From Lachnospiraceae bacterium (GTDB taxonomy: Bacteria > Bacillota > Clostridia > Lachnospirales > Lachnospiraceae): DNA of 64,000 nucleotides. Below are positions 8,363 through 17,433 of the stretch, in pieces. The position numbers and the translations under genes are program-made. The stretch's first letter is position 1. Each line of letters starts with the position of its first letter. The stretch is from contig JAFXFO010000017.1 in NCBI GenBank assembly GCA_017520425.1, positions 1-64,000 of the forward strand. Reading direction: 5' to 3'. The notes under the pieces are model-generated. The model searched no databases, had not been told where the DNA came from, and saw nothing but the letters and a program-made list of their open reading frames with translations.

Positions 8363-9346
8363 ATGATGGGAAAGAAAAGAAAACAGGATTATTTTGAAGG
8401 CAGAAAGGTATACGAGCTGACAGAGGAAGAGCAGCAGGCATGTATTACCAAAAAAGAGGCAGATGCATGCCGACACAAAGCAGAGATGCGCTGGTATCGG
8501 AGATTGGTTGTATTGAACATACTAATAATCATTGTAGCCATCGCCATAGTGGCAGGTAGTCTGGCGGAAGTGGAGGATTGGACAGAGGCAATAAAAACAC
8601 AGGTAAGCGAAGAGTTTTCAGAGGACTATGTGGTAGATAAGACACAATACAGATATGATGCCTTCCAGGACATCCCCATGGCGTTAGAGATTTTTGCGTA
8701 CGGTGTGGTGATTATGATATTCCTTATTCCGGCATTATATTATATGTACGCAACCTATCGTACCATGGCACTTCGGATTACAGAGAAAAACTTTCCGGAA
8801 GTGTATGCGTTGATACAGGAATATGCACAGCGATTAGGAATCAAGGCGCCTAAGGCCTATGTAAAACAGGAAAACGGCGTATTAAATGCATTTTCTGCAT
8901 ATTTGCCCAGAAGACAGTGGATTTGTATTCACAGCGAATTGTTTGAGGTGGCTTACCGGGAGCATAAGGACAAGGACGCTTTGGCATTTGTGATTGCCCA
9001 TGAAATGGCACATATTTATTATAAGCATGCAACATTGGGCTATTGTTTGTCCATCCTGTTTTCCCAGATGATTCCCATACTCGGAACCACAGCTTCCAGG
9101 GCAAGAGAATACAGCTGTGACAGACTGGCACAGAGACTCACCGGTACAGACGGCTTGGATGCTATGCTGGTGCTTGCAGTGGACCGCCATTTATATAAGA
9201 TGGTGGATAAAGAGGATTACATAGAAGACATGAGAAGTCAAAGAGGCTTTGGTTTATGGTTATTTAATCTCTTGAAGGACCATCCGGTTTTGTGTAAGAG
9301 AGTCGTTGCATTGGATGAAGGAAGAGGTAGCGGTAAGCTGTATTAA
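8363..9346 (+). CDS. Membrane-anchored M48-family metalloprotease
   Basis: Protein of 327 residues with the zinc protease motif HEMAH (residues 213-217) and the third ligand Glu249 in RAREYSCDR, matching the M48 (Ste24/HtpX-like) pattern HExxH...ExxxD. Two membrane segments lie at about 47-66 and 106-130, with a 40-residue segment between them, so the catalytic domain probably faces the cytoplasm. M48 enzymes degrade misfolded membrane proteins or process lipoproteins; the substrate here is unknown. Start is ATG 8363 or 8366, both after AAGGAG. Pairing with the upstream lipoprotein gene suggests an envelope role. A factor-independent terminator follows. Confidence 0.88.
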   Translation: MMGKKRKQDYFEGRKVYELTEEEQQACITKKEADACRHKAEMRWYRRLVVLNILIIIVAIAIVAGSLAEVEDWTEAIKTQVSEEFSEDYVVDKTQYRYDAFQDIPMALEIFAYGVVIMIFLIPALYYMYATYRTMALRITEKNFPEVYALIQEYAQRLGIKAPKAYVKQENGVLNAFSAYLPRRQWICIHSELFEVAYREHKDKDALAFVIAHEMAHIYYKHATLGYCLSILFSQMIPILGTTASRAREYSCDRLAQRLTGTDGLDAMLVLAVDRHLYKMVDKEDYIEDMRSQRGFGLWLFNLLKDHPVLCKRVVALDEGRGSGKLY

Positions 9347-9350
9347 TAGA

Positions 9351-9389
9351 AGCCACGGGGGCTTAACGGTCCCCGTGGTTCATTTTTTT
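9351..9389 (+). terminator. Intrinsic terminator between convergent genes
   Basis: CCACGGGG (9353-9360) pairs with CCCCGTGG (9371-9378), followed by seven T residues at 9383-9389. It closes the M48 gene and overlaps the end of the convergent regulator gene. Confidence 0.8.
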
Positions 9390-10503
9390 AATAGTCATTA
9401 GCACCTGCACTATCGGTCAGGCATTTCACAAGGTCTATAAACCTGCTTTCTTTCCTCACGAAATCATACTCGGGCTGTTTGGTGTAGGAGAGAATCAATG
9501 CAGCCATATTCTCCTCTTCCCATAGACTGACTCCCTCCGACGGATTAGAGAAGTTTTTCCATAGGAGTGAAGTATGGACGAAGCTTTCGCTTTTCATATA
9601 AGAGATAAAGTCAAGGGCATGTTTGGTCGCCTGCTCTAAATGATACAGGCATTTTTCCTTGTTTTGCCGCTTGGCATATTCACGGGCCTGCATCTCGTGG
9701 GAATCAGCCAAATGGTCCGAAAAAGAACCATAATCTCCCTTTTCAAAGAGTAGCGAAAACAGGGAAAACTTTTTGTCACGAAGCACCATCCGCTCATCTT
9801 CAGAATACAGTTTTTCGCCGGAATCCAGTTCCCAATTTGCCAGCATTCTAGTGGCAAAAAAGCTTAATAATGTGAGTCGAAGATTCTGCTCTGCCCAAAC
9901 CTGTTCCGTGCCGGTATGAAGATATACACGGAGAAACTCCTGGCCATCGCAGAGAATGGGAAGCTTCATGGCATATTCCCAGGCCTTATTTTCTTCCCTC
10001 TTTCGGAAGTGATAAAGGCTCATAAAATAAAGGGCGGAATAGCGAGCTACATCTTCTACCGAATGTTCCAAAATGTACTCACTATAGTTGCGGCATTCCT
10101 CTATCTGTTCATTCTCCTCCTCACAATTTAAATGGTTATGTATATAGGTAATGGAATCATGGATAAGGAAACTCATTAAAAGTGCATCGTTTGGAAAACG
10201 ATTCAATCCATCTCTTATTAATTGAAGAGCCTCTTTATTTCTGCCGTTATGTGCAAGTTCCCTGTTTTTGGCTATTATCTTATCCCGCTCCTGCATCTTG
10301 TGGAACACATCGATTTCCAGAAGTTCATCTGCGGTTACCTCAAAAAAGTTACAAAGCATGGGCAGCTGGGAGATATCCGGTGTGGTCCGGTTACATTCCC
10401 ATTGGGAGATCGCCTTGGATGAAACACCCAGCACCTCGGCCAGTTCCTCCTGAGTCAGCTCCTTTGCACGGCGTAATGTTTTAATTTTATGACCAATAGA
10501 CAT
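9388..10503 (-). CDS. XRE regulator with TPR-like sensor domain
   Basis: Transcription regulator of 371 residues. Residues 1-65 form a Cro/CI-type helix-turn-helix (LTQEELAEVLGVSSKAISQWE); the rest is helical and TPR-like (repeats such as NRELAHNGRNKEALQLIRDGL), the arrangement of Rgg/PlcR-like or other ligand-sensing XRE proteins. I chose ATG 10503 because AAAGGAGG precedes it by 7 bases; an ATG 21 bases upstream lacks one. A close paralogue lies at 34375-35493. Its promoter and a perfect CAAAAGCGCTTTTG palindrome directly downstream suggest it represses itself. The ligand and target genes are not evident. Confidence 0.85.
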   Translation of the reverse strand: MSIGHKIKTLRRAKELTQEELAEVLGVSSKAISQWECNRTTPDISQLPMLCNFFEVTADELLEIDVFHKMQERDKIIAKNRELAHNGRNKEALQLIRDGLNRFPNDALLMSFLIHDSITYIHNHLNCEEENEQIEECRNYSEYILEHSVEDVARYSALYFMSLYHFRKREENKAWEYAMKLPILCDGQEFLRVYLHTGTEQVWAEQNLRLTLLSFFATRMLANWELDSGEKLYSEDERMVLRDKKFSLFSLLFEKGDYGSFSDHLADSHEMQAREYAKRQNKEKCLYHLEQATKHALDFISYMKSESFVHTSLLWKNFSNPSEGVSLWEEENMAALILSYTKQPEYDFVRKESRFIDLVKCLTDSAGANDY

Positions 10504-10525
10504 AATCAGTCCTCCTTTTATCATT

Positions 10526-10552
10526 CAAAAGCGCTTTTGTAATTTCATTATA
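10526..10552 (-). promoter_or_regulatory. -10 box and AAGCGCTT operator of XRE gene 1
   Basis: On the minus strand TATAAT lies at 10552-10547, and a perfect 14-bp palindrome CAAAAGCGCTTTTG at 10539-10526, 7 bases downstream. The palindrome covers the expected transcription start and lies before the ribosome site. The same AAGCGCTT core sits at exactly the same distance from the -10 of the paralogous regulator at 34 kb (centre 14.5 bases from the box in both), which argues for an autoregulatory operator. Confidence 0.7.
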
Positions 10553-10641
10553 GTCAAGGCAAAAAGAAAAGAAAAGGAGTCGTTTTCGTAGAAAAAGGTA
10601 AGTGCCGCTATACTTTTGAAAAAGCTGACCGGAAAAGCAGG

Positions 10642-10670
10642 TTGACCATGCACTTTGATAAATATATAAT
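10642..10670 (+). promoter_or_regulatory. Promoter of the lipoprotein-gpmI gene group
   Basis: TTGACC (10642-10647), 17-base spacer, TATAAT (10665-10670), about 60 bases before the lipoprotein ATG. Confidence 0.7.
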
Positions 10671-10728
10671 GTGTTTATGAAAAAGCGGACATAGAAAAGG
10701 AAAATATTGTTTTAAATAGGAGATTTAC

Positions 10729-11298
10729 ATGAAGAAAAAGATTTTACATTTGATTTTAACATCCATATTATTATTCAGCCTCACAGCTTGTCAGAAGGAG
10801 GCTTCAGAAAGCACCATGCCGGAAAGTGAAGCGAAACAGCAAACAGAAGAAGCCACACAAACCGCAGAGGCAGAAACAGAAGAAGCCGATCCGGCAGAAG
10901 AAAGCTCACAGGCAGAAGAATCGGAAACAGAACCCATAAGCTATGTCAAAGAGGTTCAAAATGAATTTTTTAAAGTGACTTATGACTCTTTCAGTGAGAA
11001 TGAGGATTTTTATATCATTACCTTTATTTTTACCAATGTAAGTGATATAGCCTATTACAAAGGAGATGAGCTGTATCAGCCCGGCGAGTCTTGGGAGAAG
11101 AAGGTTAAAATCGAAAAAGACAAGTGGGCTGATTTTTGCAAAAATCCAACCTACATACATTATAAATTGTATGACGCAAGTGTGTATGATGAGAATGCAA
11201 ATGTGTTGTTTTCCGGCGGTGCCAGCTTTGAAAACAATGAGGAGTTTGAAGTTTATAATTTGGAGATATTCGGAGAGGTTCCGGTAAGCAATGAGTAA
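10729..11298 (+). CDS. Small lipoprotein
   Basis: Lipoprotein of 189 residues with lipobox LTAC (Cys21) and an acidic Glu/Ala/Ser-rich spacer to about residue 70. The C-terminal domain of about 115 residues (VKEVQNEFFKVTYDSF onward, with YYKGDELYQPGESWEKKV) looks like a small beta-sandwich exposed on the cell surface. The family is not recognised. The start follows GGAG. The zinc-ribbon membrane protein begins 20 bases downstream and gpmI follows, so all three may share the promoter at 10642. Confidence 0.7.
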   Translation: MKKKILHLILTSILLFSLTACQKEASESTMPESEAKQQTEEATQTAEAETEEADPAEESSQAEESETEPISYVKEVQNEFFKVTYDSFSENEDFYIITFIFTNVSDIAYYKGDELYQPGESWEKKVKIEKDKWADFCKNPTYIHYKLYDASVYDENANVLFSGGASFENNEEFEVYNLEIFGEVPVSNE

Positions 11299-11318
11299 AA
11301 GGAGGAGACCTACAAAAG

Positions 11319-12284
11319 ATGAAAATAATCGATTTAACCTGCCCCCAGTGTGGGGCCAATATAGAGCCGGATTCGAAGGTAGAAAAGGCGGTATGTAAAT
11401 ACTGCGGCTATCAGGCATTGCTTGAGCGAGAGGATACTCTGGAGGAGATAGCGGCTAAGGCACAGTCCAAGTCTTACGGCTACCACAAGGGAAAGCTGCA
11501 GGCAGAGGCGGAAATGGTGAAAGAAACAAGTGGGCAGCAGAAAAAGGAACTTCCCACATGGGTATATGTCGTGATTGTACTGGCTGTGATTGGTTTGGCA
11601 GGATGGATTTTGTCGAATGCAGTCAAGCCCGAGGCTAATCCCTTCGATTACATAGAGGTATCATTTGAAGGCACCGATGGTGACGGCGAAGTGGTGATAA
11701 AGAGGATGCACAAGGGTGATGTGGACCCCAATCGGATTGATTATGATATTTCCAAGACGGATGATTTAATTCAGGGTGAAACCATAAGCATCGTGGCAGA
11801 AAGCTCAGAGTATCGACTGACAGAAACGTCCAAAACCTATGTAGTTGAAGGCTTGGACGAGTACTTGAAGGATATAAATGATATTCCGGAGGAGACACTT
11901 CAGATGATTCATCAAAAGGCTAAGAGCGTGCAGGAATTGAATTTGAGCTCTCACCCGGAAGCCTTTGAGATCATGAAGCCTGTGAAGCTGTTTTTGCTAA
12001 CCGATAGAGAGCGAAAGAGTCAGTTGTATGTGGTACATGAGGTGACCTTCTCTACAGAGGAAGGAAATCTCACCTATTATGTATCCACCGGCTTTGACGG
12101 TGTAGTGCTTCGAAAGGAGTCAGAGGCATCTGTTTATCTGCCCGGCGGGACATATTATGGTAATGCTGTAGGAACCGGTAAAACAGGGTTCTTTATTACC
12201 GGCTATAAGTCTCTTGATGCAGTACGTGCAGATATTCTCACAAGTCAGGAGAAGAATATGGAGCTGACGGAGAGAAATTTTTAA
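11319..12284 (+). CDS. Zinc-ribbon membrane protein
   Basis: Protein of 321 residues. Four cysteines (8, 11, 26, 29 in CPQCG and CKYCG) form an N-terminal zinc ribbon, followed by a charged linker and one membrane span at about 81-100, so the ribbon is cytoplasmic and the C-terminal 215 residues are outside. The external part starts with a beta-rich segment resembling a surface or Ig-like domain (FDYIEVSFEGTDGDGEVVI) and ends in a mixed domain containing YYVSTGFDGVVLRK. The ribbon-TM-extracellular order occurs in many uncharacterised Firmicute proteins. The stop is 12 bases before the gpmI start, so the two are probably co-transcribed; a link to glycolysis is not implied. Confidence 0.72.
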   Translation: MKIIDLTCPQCGANIEPDSKVEKAVCKYCGYQALLEREDTLEEIAAKAQSKSYGYHKGKLQAEAEMVKETSGQQKKELPTWVYVVIVLAVIGLAGWILSNAVKPEANPFDYIEVSFEGTDGDGEVVIKRMHKGDVDPNRIDYDISKTDDLIQGETISIVAESSEYRLTETSKTYVVEGLDEYLKDINDIPEETLQMIHQKAKSVQELNLSSHPEAFEIMKPVKLFLLTDRERKSQLYVVHEVTFSTEEGNLTYYVSTGFDGVVLRKESEASVYLPGGTYYGNAVGTGKTGFFITGYKSLDAVRADILTSQEKNMELTERNF

Positions 12285-12296
12285 GGAGGAACAAGC

Positions 12297-13865
12297 ATGA
12301 ACAAGAAAATTTTACTGGTAGTGATGGATGGAATCGGTTTTAGTAAGACAGGTATCGGTGACGCGGTATCCGCGGCCAATACCCCGGTTTTGGATAAATT
12401 ATTGCAGGAGTGCCCCAATACCCGATTGAAGGCGCATGGTACAGCAGTAGGTCTGCCTTCCGATGATGATATGGGTAACAGTGAGGTAGGCCACAATGCC
12501 TTGGGCTGCGGACAGATTTATTCCCAGGGAGCCAAGTTGGTGAATGAGTCAATAGAAAGCGGAAAGATGTACGCTTCCCAGACTTGGAAGGAAGTCATTG
12601 AGAACTGTACAGCAAATGATTCCACATTACATTTTATCGGCTTGCTTTCCGACGGTAATGTGCATTCCAACATTGCACATTTGATACAGATGATTCAGAA
12701 GGCAAAGGAAAGCGGCGTGAAAACTGTACGTATCCATGCTTTACTGGATGGGCGTGACGTGCCGGCTACCAGTGCCCATATTTATATCGAGCAGCTGGAG
12801 AACGTGCTGACACAGCTGAATGATGCAGGTTTTGATGCCTGCATTGCCAGTGGCGGCGGGCGTATGAAGATTACCATGGACCGCTATGAGGCGGACTGGA
12901 ATATGGTAAAGCTGGGATGGGAAACCCACGTACTTGGTATGGGACGTAAGTTTGCTACTGCACTGGAAGCCATTGAAACATATCGTAATGAGCTGGGGGT
13001 AATCGATCAGGACCTTCCTGCCTTTGTAATTGCAAAGGATGATGAACCGGTGGGGCCTATTGTTGACAAGGACAGCGTGGTTTTATTTAACTTTAGAGGG
13101 GACCGTGCTTTAGAGCTGTCCCAGGCCTTTGATTATGAGGAGTTTAACCACTTTGACCGTATTAGACGCCCGGATGTGGTTTATGCAGGTATGCTTCAGT
13201 ATGACGGGGATTTGAATCTTCCCAAGCGTTATCTGGTGAATCCCCCTGAGATTCATGATACCCTATCAGAGCTTTTGGTGGCGAATAACCTGAAGCAGTA
13301 TGCCGTATCCGAGACCCAGAAATACGGTCATGTTACCTATTTCTGGAATGGTAATAAGAGCGAGAAATTTAGTGAAGAATTAGAGACCTTCAAGGAGATT
13401 CCTTCCGATAAGGTGTCCTTTGATGAGCGCCCTTGGATGAAGTCCGCAGAGATTACGGATGATTTGATTGAGGCAATCAAGTCTGAAGAATATGATTTTA
13501 TCCGTTGCAACTTCCCTAACGGTGATATGGTAGGTCATACCGGCAATATGGACGCAGTAATTACCTCCGTGGAGGCTGTGGATTTGGCACTGGCAAGGTT
13601 GCTGAAGGTGGCTGAGGAGTATCATGTGACAGTCCTTATCACTGCAGACCATGGTAATGCGGATGAGATGTTCGAGAAGAATAAGAAGGGAGAACTGCAG
13701 GTTCGTACCGCCCATTCCCTGAATCAGGTACCGTTTATTATTTATGATAAAGATACTGCTTATACCATGAAGGACGGAGCTTTTGGTCTGGCCAATGTGG
13801 CACCTACCGTGGCTGCCATTTTCGGTCTGGAAGCACCGAAATCCTGGGAAGAGAGTATGATCTAA
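12297..13865 (+). CDS. gpmI: 2,3-bisphosphoglycerate-independent phosphoglycerate mutase
   Basis: Interconverts 3- and 2-phosphoglycerate in glycolysis/gluconeogenesis. The 522-residue length and alkaline-phosphatase-like fold are typical: Asp11 in VVMDGIG, catalytic Ser62 in DMGNSEVGH, the insertion domain with LLDGRDVPATSA and GGGRMKITMDRYEADW, and the second metal site TADHGNADEM with the late histidine in VRTAHSLNQVPF. AAGGAGG lies 7 bases before the ATG. It is the distal gene of a probable three-gene transcript with a lipoprotein and a zinc-ribbon protein, an unusual setting, since gpmI often lies in the gap-pgk-tpi cluster. Confidence 0.96.
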   Translation: MNKKILLVVMDGIGFSKTGIGDAVSAANTPVLDKLLQECPNTRLKAHGTAVGLPSDDDMGNSEVGHNALGCGQIYSQGAKLVNESIESGKMYASQTWKEVIENCTANDSTLHFIGLLSDGNVHSNIAHLIQMIQKAKESGVKTVRIHALLDGRDVPATSAHIYIEQLENVLTQLNDAGFDACIASGGGRMKITMDRYEADWNMVKLGWETHVLGMGRKFATALEAIETYRNELGVIDQDLPAFVIAKDDEPVGPIVDKDSVVLFNFRGDRALELSQAFDYEEFNHFDRIRRPDVVYAGMLQYDGDLNLPKRYLVNPPEIHDTLSELLVANNLKQYAVSETQKYGHVTYFWNGNKSEKFSEELETFKEIPSDKVSFDERPWMKSAEITDDLIEAIKSEEYDFIRCNFPNGDMVGHTGNMDAVITSVEAVDLALARLLKVAEEYHVTVLITADHGNADEMFEKNKKGELQVRTAHSLNQVPFIIYDKDTAYTMKDGAFGLANVAPTVAAIFGLEAPKSWEESMI

Positions 13866-13979
13866 GCGAATTTTTCTCAAAATGTAACATGCCGTGTGAC
13901 AAAAGTACATAAGGATTGCTTGTGGGAAGGTGGTTGATTTGTTAAACTGACCGTATCAAGCAGAAAGGATGTAGACGAG

Positions 13980-14444
13980 ATGAATATTGGTACGAAAATA
14001 ACAGCGGCAAGACGTCAGTGTGGGATGACCCAGTCAGAGCTGGCAGATAAGATGTGTGTGACGAGACAGACGGTTTCCCGCTGGGAGGCAGGAACCGCAC
14101 TGCCAGATGTGGAAAAAGTGGCACAGATAGCGAAGATTTTACAGGTTTCCTGTGATTATCTTCTGGATGATGAGTGTCCGGCAGGGGAAAATGCAGAGGT
14201 AAAGACCCTGCGTGAAGAGAGGGGTTGCGTTACCGAACTATTGAAATCTCTGGTGGGCAAACGAGTGAAGATTGCCTTTTATGATGAGGAAGAGGATTTT
14301 GAAACCTGTGGTGAAATCTGCCGGGTAGAAGGCTTTGAAGGCAACTGGATGAGGATACACATTTTAAAGAAGAAGGAGACCAGGGAAAAGCTGATTGCAC
14401 TTTCCTCCGTATTATCCTTTGAGATATTAGAGGAGGAGGCATAG
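13980..14444 (+). CDS. XRE regulator with small C-terminal barrel-like domain
   Basis: Regulator of 154 residues. Residues 5-60 are a Cro/CI helix-turn-helix (MTQSELADKMCVTRQTVSRWE). After a short linker, residues 88-150 form a small beta-rich domain (GKRVKIAFYDEEEDFETCG...LIALSSV). The downstream membrane protein seems to carry a related domain: both have a G-x-x-hydrophobic start, FY followed by acidic residues, a Trp, a lysine-rich turn and LI-x-LSS. The downstream gene starts 1 base after the stop, so they are translationally coupled. A sensor-regulator pair is a reasonable inference; the ligand is unknown. Confidence 0.82.
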   Translation: MNIGTKITAARRQCGMTQSELADKMCVTRQTVSRWEAGTALPDVEKVAQIAKILQVSCDYLLDDECPAGENAEVKTLREERGCVTELLKSLVGKRVKIAFYDEEEDFETCGEICRVEGFEGNWMRIHILKKKETREKLIALSSVLSFEILEEEA

Positions 14445-14445
14445 G

Positions 14446-14796
14446 ATGGAGACTTTAATTACAATAGGTGCATTCTTAGGATTTCTGGCATTTTTAAAGG
14501 TCGGAGAGCTTTCTTCCAAGGTCAATCGATTGATACGGGCGGAGAGGGAGCAGGAGGATAAGGCATATACAAGAAATATCCATGTACGAAAGGATATGCT
14601 GGAGCCCTATATAGGTAACCAGATTGGGCTGGACTTTTATGAGGATGAAGAAGACGGGGATATGTTTTTAGAAAACGATGCAGTATTACTGGCGGTTGAC
14701 GAGAAATGGGCACTGCTGGAAATCACAACCAAGAACAAGAAAAAGCAGAAGCTGATTCGCCTTTCCTCATTAAAAGGAGTATCGGCGAAAAAATAG
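14446..14796 (+). CDS. Small membrane protein paired with XRE regulator
   Basis: Protein of 116 residues: one N-terminal membrane span (about 4-22), a basic juxtamembrane helix, and a cytosolic domain of about 65 residues (IGNQIGLDFYEDEEDGDMF...LIRLSSL) that resembles the C-terminal domain of the regulator encoded just upstream. GGAGG lies in the overlap region before the ATG. It may hold the regulator at the membrane or compete for a common ligand. It is not a recognised family. A strong terminator follows the gene. Confidence 0.65.
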   Translation: METLITIGAFLGFLAFLKVGELSSKVNRLIRAEREQEDKAYTRNIHVRKDMLEPYIGNQIGLDFYEDEEDGDMFLENDAVLLAVDEKWALLEITTKNKKKQKLIRLSSLKGVSAKK

Positions 14797-14801
14797 TTAT
14801 G

Positions 14802-14843
14802 AAGTCACCCAATTTACAGGAATGTAGATTGGGTGACTTTTTT
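14802..14843 (+). terminator. Strong intrinsic terminator
   Basis: AAGTCACCCAAT (14802-14813) pairs perfectly with ATTGGGTGACTT (14828-14839), and six T residues end the element at 14843. Confidence 0.9.
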
Positions 14844-14935
14844 GGAAAAACTTTAGAATTTCTTCCATGTTTTGATAGGATGGGTATGTTACCATAGGGC
14901 ATAGGAATATTGCGAAAAAGGGAGAATGGTGTAAT

Positions 14936-15742
14936 ATGAGGAGACAAAAAAGCATCAAACAGAAATTTAAGCTACCGATATCGGTCTGCCTGCGGCTCCT
15001 GTTAGTTGGGGCCGGTATTTGGGGGATACTACAGCTTCTCTTGCCTTTCGTGTATGCAAGGATTTTGAATATGGGCAATGCCACCGGGATTATGGTGTTG
15101 CTTTTTCCCTTGATTTACGGACTGTTTATGCCCCGGATTCATAAGTTGGTCCGGGCAGTGTGGCAGAAAAAGATTGGAAAAATAGGGCTTGTAGCAGCAG
15201 GTACCATGGTAGGACTGGTATTTTTGCTTGCAGTAATAGAGACGGGGTGTATGGTACATGCATCCACAAAGGCGCCGGCAGAGGATGCTACTTTAGTGGT
15301 GCTTGGATGTCGGACCTATGGGGACAGGCCCAGCGTCATGCTGGCTTCCCGACTGGATGCGTCTTATGAGTATCTGACAGAGCACCCGGAAGCGGTTTGT
15401 GTGGTATCCGGAGGTCAGGGGCCGGACGAACCCATTTCCGAAGGGGAGTTTATGTATCAGTATCTGGTCCGGAAGGGTATCGCTGCGGAGCGGATTTATC
15501 GGGAGACCGAGTCCACCTCCACCAGAGAGAATCTGCAATTTTCCAAGAAGATTATAGAGGCAGAGGGATTGAATCCCAAGATTGCAATAGTAACCAATGA
15601 ATATCATGAGTATCGGGCTTCTATGATAGCAGAAGCACTGGATTTAGAGCATGGTGCAATCCCTGCCAAGACGCCCATGTGGCTCCTTCCCACCTATTAT
15701 ATCCGAGAATTGTATGGCATCCTTTATGAATGGGTGTTATAA
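14936..15742 (+). CDS. YdcF/SanA-like DUF218 membrane protein
   Basis: Protein of 268 residues with three predicted N-terminal spans (about 15-35, 45-65, 80-100) and a C-terminal DUF218 domain: VVLGCRTYGDRPSVML, VVSGGQGPDEPISEG and the segment STSTRENLQFSKKI. Proteins of the YdcF/SanA group act in the envelope, with SanA affecting the cell-surface barrier; the biochemical activity is not established. GGGAG lies upstream of the ATG. A metallophosphoesterase gene follows 36 bases later, then a hydrolase gene, forming a probable three-gene transcript. Confidence 0.85.
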   Translation: MRRQKSIKQKFKLPISVCLRLLLVGAGIWGILQLLLPFVYARILNMGNATGIMVLLFPLIYGLFMPRIHKLVRAVWQKKIGKIGLVAAGTMVGLVFLLAVIETGCMVHASTKAPAEDATLVVLGCRTYGDRPSVMLASRLDASYEYLTEHPEAVCVVSGGQGPDEPISEGEFMYQYLVRKGIAAERIYRETESTSTRENLQFSKKIIEAEGLNPKIAIVTNEYHEYRASMIAEALDLEHGAIPAKTPMWLLPTYYIRELYGILYEWVL

Positions 15743-15778
15743 TTAGGGGTAGAAAATGTACCAAACAAGGATAAGGGT

Positions 15779-16621
15779 ATGAAAGAAAAACAAAAGAGTA
15801 AAAATCGAAAAAGAAAGTGGATTTGGCGTGGGATTCTATTGGTACTCCTGCTAATCATTTGTGATCCTCGACTGAAAACGGTGCACTATACCTTTGAAAG
15901 CGAGAAGATAAGCGCCCCTATTAAGATGGCGCTTTTGACGGACCTGCATGGCAGCTGGTACGGCAAGGAACAGAAAAATCTGATGAAAGCCATTGATAAG
16001 GAGTCGCCGGATGTGGTGCTTCTGGGCGGAGATATTTTCGACGACAATGTAAGTTATAGAGAGTCCGAGGAGACCTTAGCCATTCTTTCCGAGCAATATG
16101 ACTGCTATTATGTGACCGGCAATCACGAGTTTTGGAGTGAGGACATCGACAATATATTAAGTATTATCCGCTCCTATGGTGTGACCGTATTAAGCGGCGA
16201 AGCGGTTACTGTGGATATCAAAGGACAAAAGGTGAATCTCTGTGGAGTGGACGACCCCGACGGAAGCTATTACGAGGGACGGAATACCTCCATATTCAAG
16301 CAGTTGGAACAGGTGGAGGAACAAAGAAACAAGGACTATTACAGTATCCTGCTGTCCCACAGACCGGAGTACTATGACCAGTATAGCCGGTATCAGCATG
16401 ATTTGGTATTAAGCGGACATGCCCATGGTGGACAGTGGAGATTGCCGGGCCTTATTAACGGTTTGTATGCGCCTAATCAGGGAATGTTTCCGGAATATGC
16501 GGGAGGTCTTTATGAATATGAAGGCGGTACCTTGGTAGTCAGCAGAGGATTGGATCGATGGGGCATTAAACTGCCCAGGATTTTTAACCGGCCGGAGCTG
16601 GTAATCATAGAAGTGAAATAG
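15779..16621 (+). CDS. Membrane-anchored metallophosphoesterase (YkuE-like)
   Basis: Protein of 280 residues with a basic N-terminus and one signal-anchor (about 16-28), then a calcineurin-like phosphoesterase domain. Metal-binding motifs are Asp55/His57 in LLTDLHG, GGD in VLLGGDIFD, GNHEFW, and GHAHGGQ near residue 211. Homologues of the YkuE type hydrolyse phosphodiester or diphosphate bonds, in some cases on lipid substrates; the substrate is not known here. It lies 36 bases after the YdcF-like gene and 12 bases before the MBL hydrolase, which suggests a shared envelope or lipid job. Confidence 0.88.
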   Translation: MKEKQKSKNRKRKWIWRGILLVLLLIICDPRLKTVHYTFESEKISAPIKMALLTDLHGSWYGKEQKNLMKAIDKESPDVVLLGGDIFDDNVSYRESEETLAILSEQYDCYYVTGNHEFWSEDIDNILSIIRSYGVTVLSGEAVTVDIKGQKVNLCGVDDPDGSYYEGRNTSIFKQLEQVEEQRNKDYYSILLSHRPEYYDQYSRYQHDLVLSGHAHGGQWRLPGLINGLYAPNQGMFPEYAGGLYEYEGGTLVVSRGLDRWGIKLPRIFNRPELVIIEVK

Positions 16622-16633
16622 GGAGAAGTTATT

Positions 16634-17410
16634 ATGGAGAAGGAATTGTTTATCAAAGAAATGTGTCCCGGTGTGTATCTGCTGGATGAGGCACATGAAT
16701 CCACCGGATATTTGATTGTGGGCGAGGAAAAGGCCTGTGTGATTGATACCATGAACGGCTATAATGATTTGCAAAAGGTGGTACGAGAGATTACGGACAA
16801 GCCGGTGTTTGTTATCAATACCCATGGTCATCCGGACCATATTTTCGGCAATGTATACTTTGAAAAGGCCTATATGCATCCCGCAGACCTGCCCATTGCA
16901 GAGATGTTTTTGAGTGGTCCGGAATTTGTGGCAAACTGTGCCAAATACGGCTATGTGGTTCCACCCTTTGAAGAGATTCACGAAGGAGACGTGTTTGATT
17001 TAGGCGGAAAGCATCTGGTAGTATATGAGCTGCCCGGACATACCCCCGGAGGGATTGTGTTGCTGCTTAAGGAAGACCGCATCCTTTTTACCGGAGACGG
17101 TATCAACCATAATCTGTGGATGCAGCTGGATCACAGCCTGCCCATGGAAGACTTGGTGAAAAATCTGGATCGTCTGATGTTCCTGGAGGATGAGGCAGAC
17201 TACATCCTGCACGGACATACGGGAGGATTTGACGATATCTCTCTGATGCGCTGTGTACGGGAAGGTGCCCTCGAAATCTGCCAAGGCAAAAAGGAGCAGG
17301 ACAGCGACTACTATTACTTTAACCTAACCGCCCGCAAACACCCATTTAAGTGTAGAGCGGATCGAAAGTATTACCAAAACGAGCACGCGATTTGCTATAA
17401 TGAAATGTAA
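16634..17410 (+). CDS. Metallo-beta-lactamase-fold hydrolase
   Basis: Soluble protein of 258 residues with the zinc motif THGHPDH (His64, His66, Asp68, His69), LPGHTPGG, the metal-bridging Asp in FTGDGI, and the last His in LHGHTGG near residue 196. The family includes glyoxalase II, lactonases and other thioester or phosphodiester hydrolases; motifs alone do not fix the substrate. There is no signal peptide, so it is cytoplasmic. GGGAG precedes the ATG by 8 bases. It is the last gene before a bidirectional terminator. Confidence 0.85.
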   Translation: MEKELFIKEMCPGVYLLDEAHESTGYLIVGEEKACVIDTMNGYNDLQKVVREITDKPVFVINTHGHPDHIFGNVYFEKAYMHPADLPIAEMFLSGPEFVANCAKYGYVVPPFEEIHEGDVFDLGGKHLVVYELPGHTPGGIVLLLKEDRILFTGDGINHNLWMQLDHSLPMEDLVKNLDRLMFLEDEADYILHGHTGGFDDISLMRCVREGALEICQGKKEQDSDYYYFNLTARKHPFKCRADRKYYQNEHAICYNEM

Positions 17411-17433
17411 ATGACTTTACGGAATAAAAAATG

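Noticed and set aside
13380..13910. A 176-codon frame on the minus strand within gpmI
   Set aside because: It is antisense to a well-conserved enzyme gene and has no ribosome site or family resemblance.
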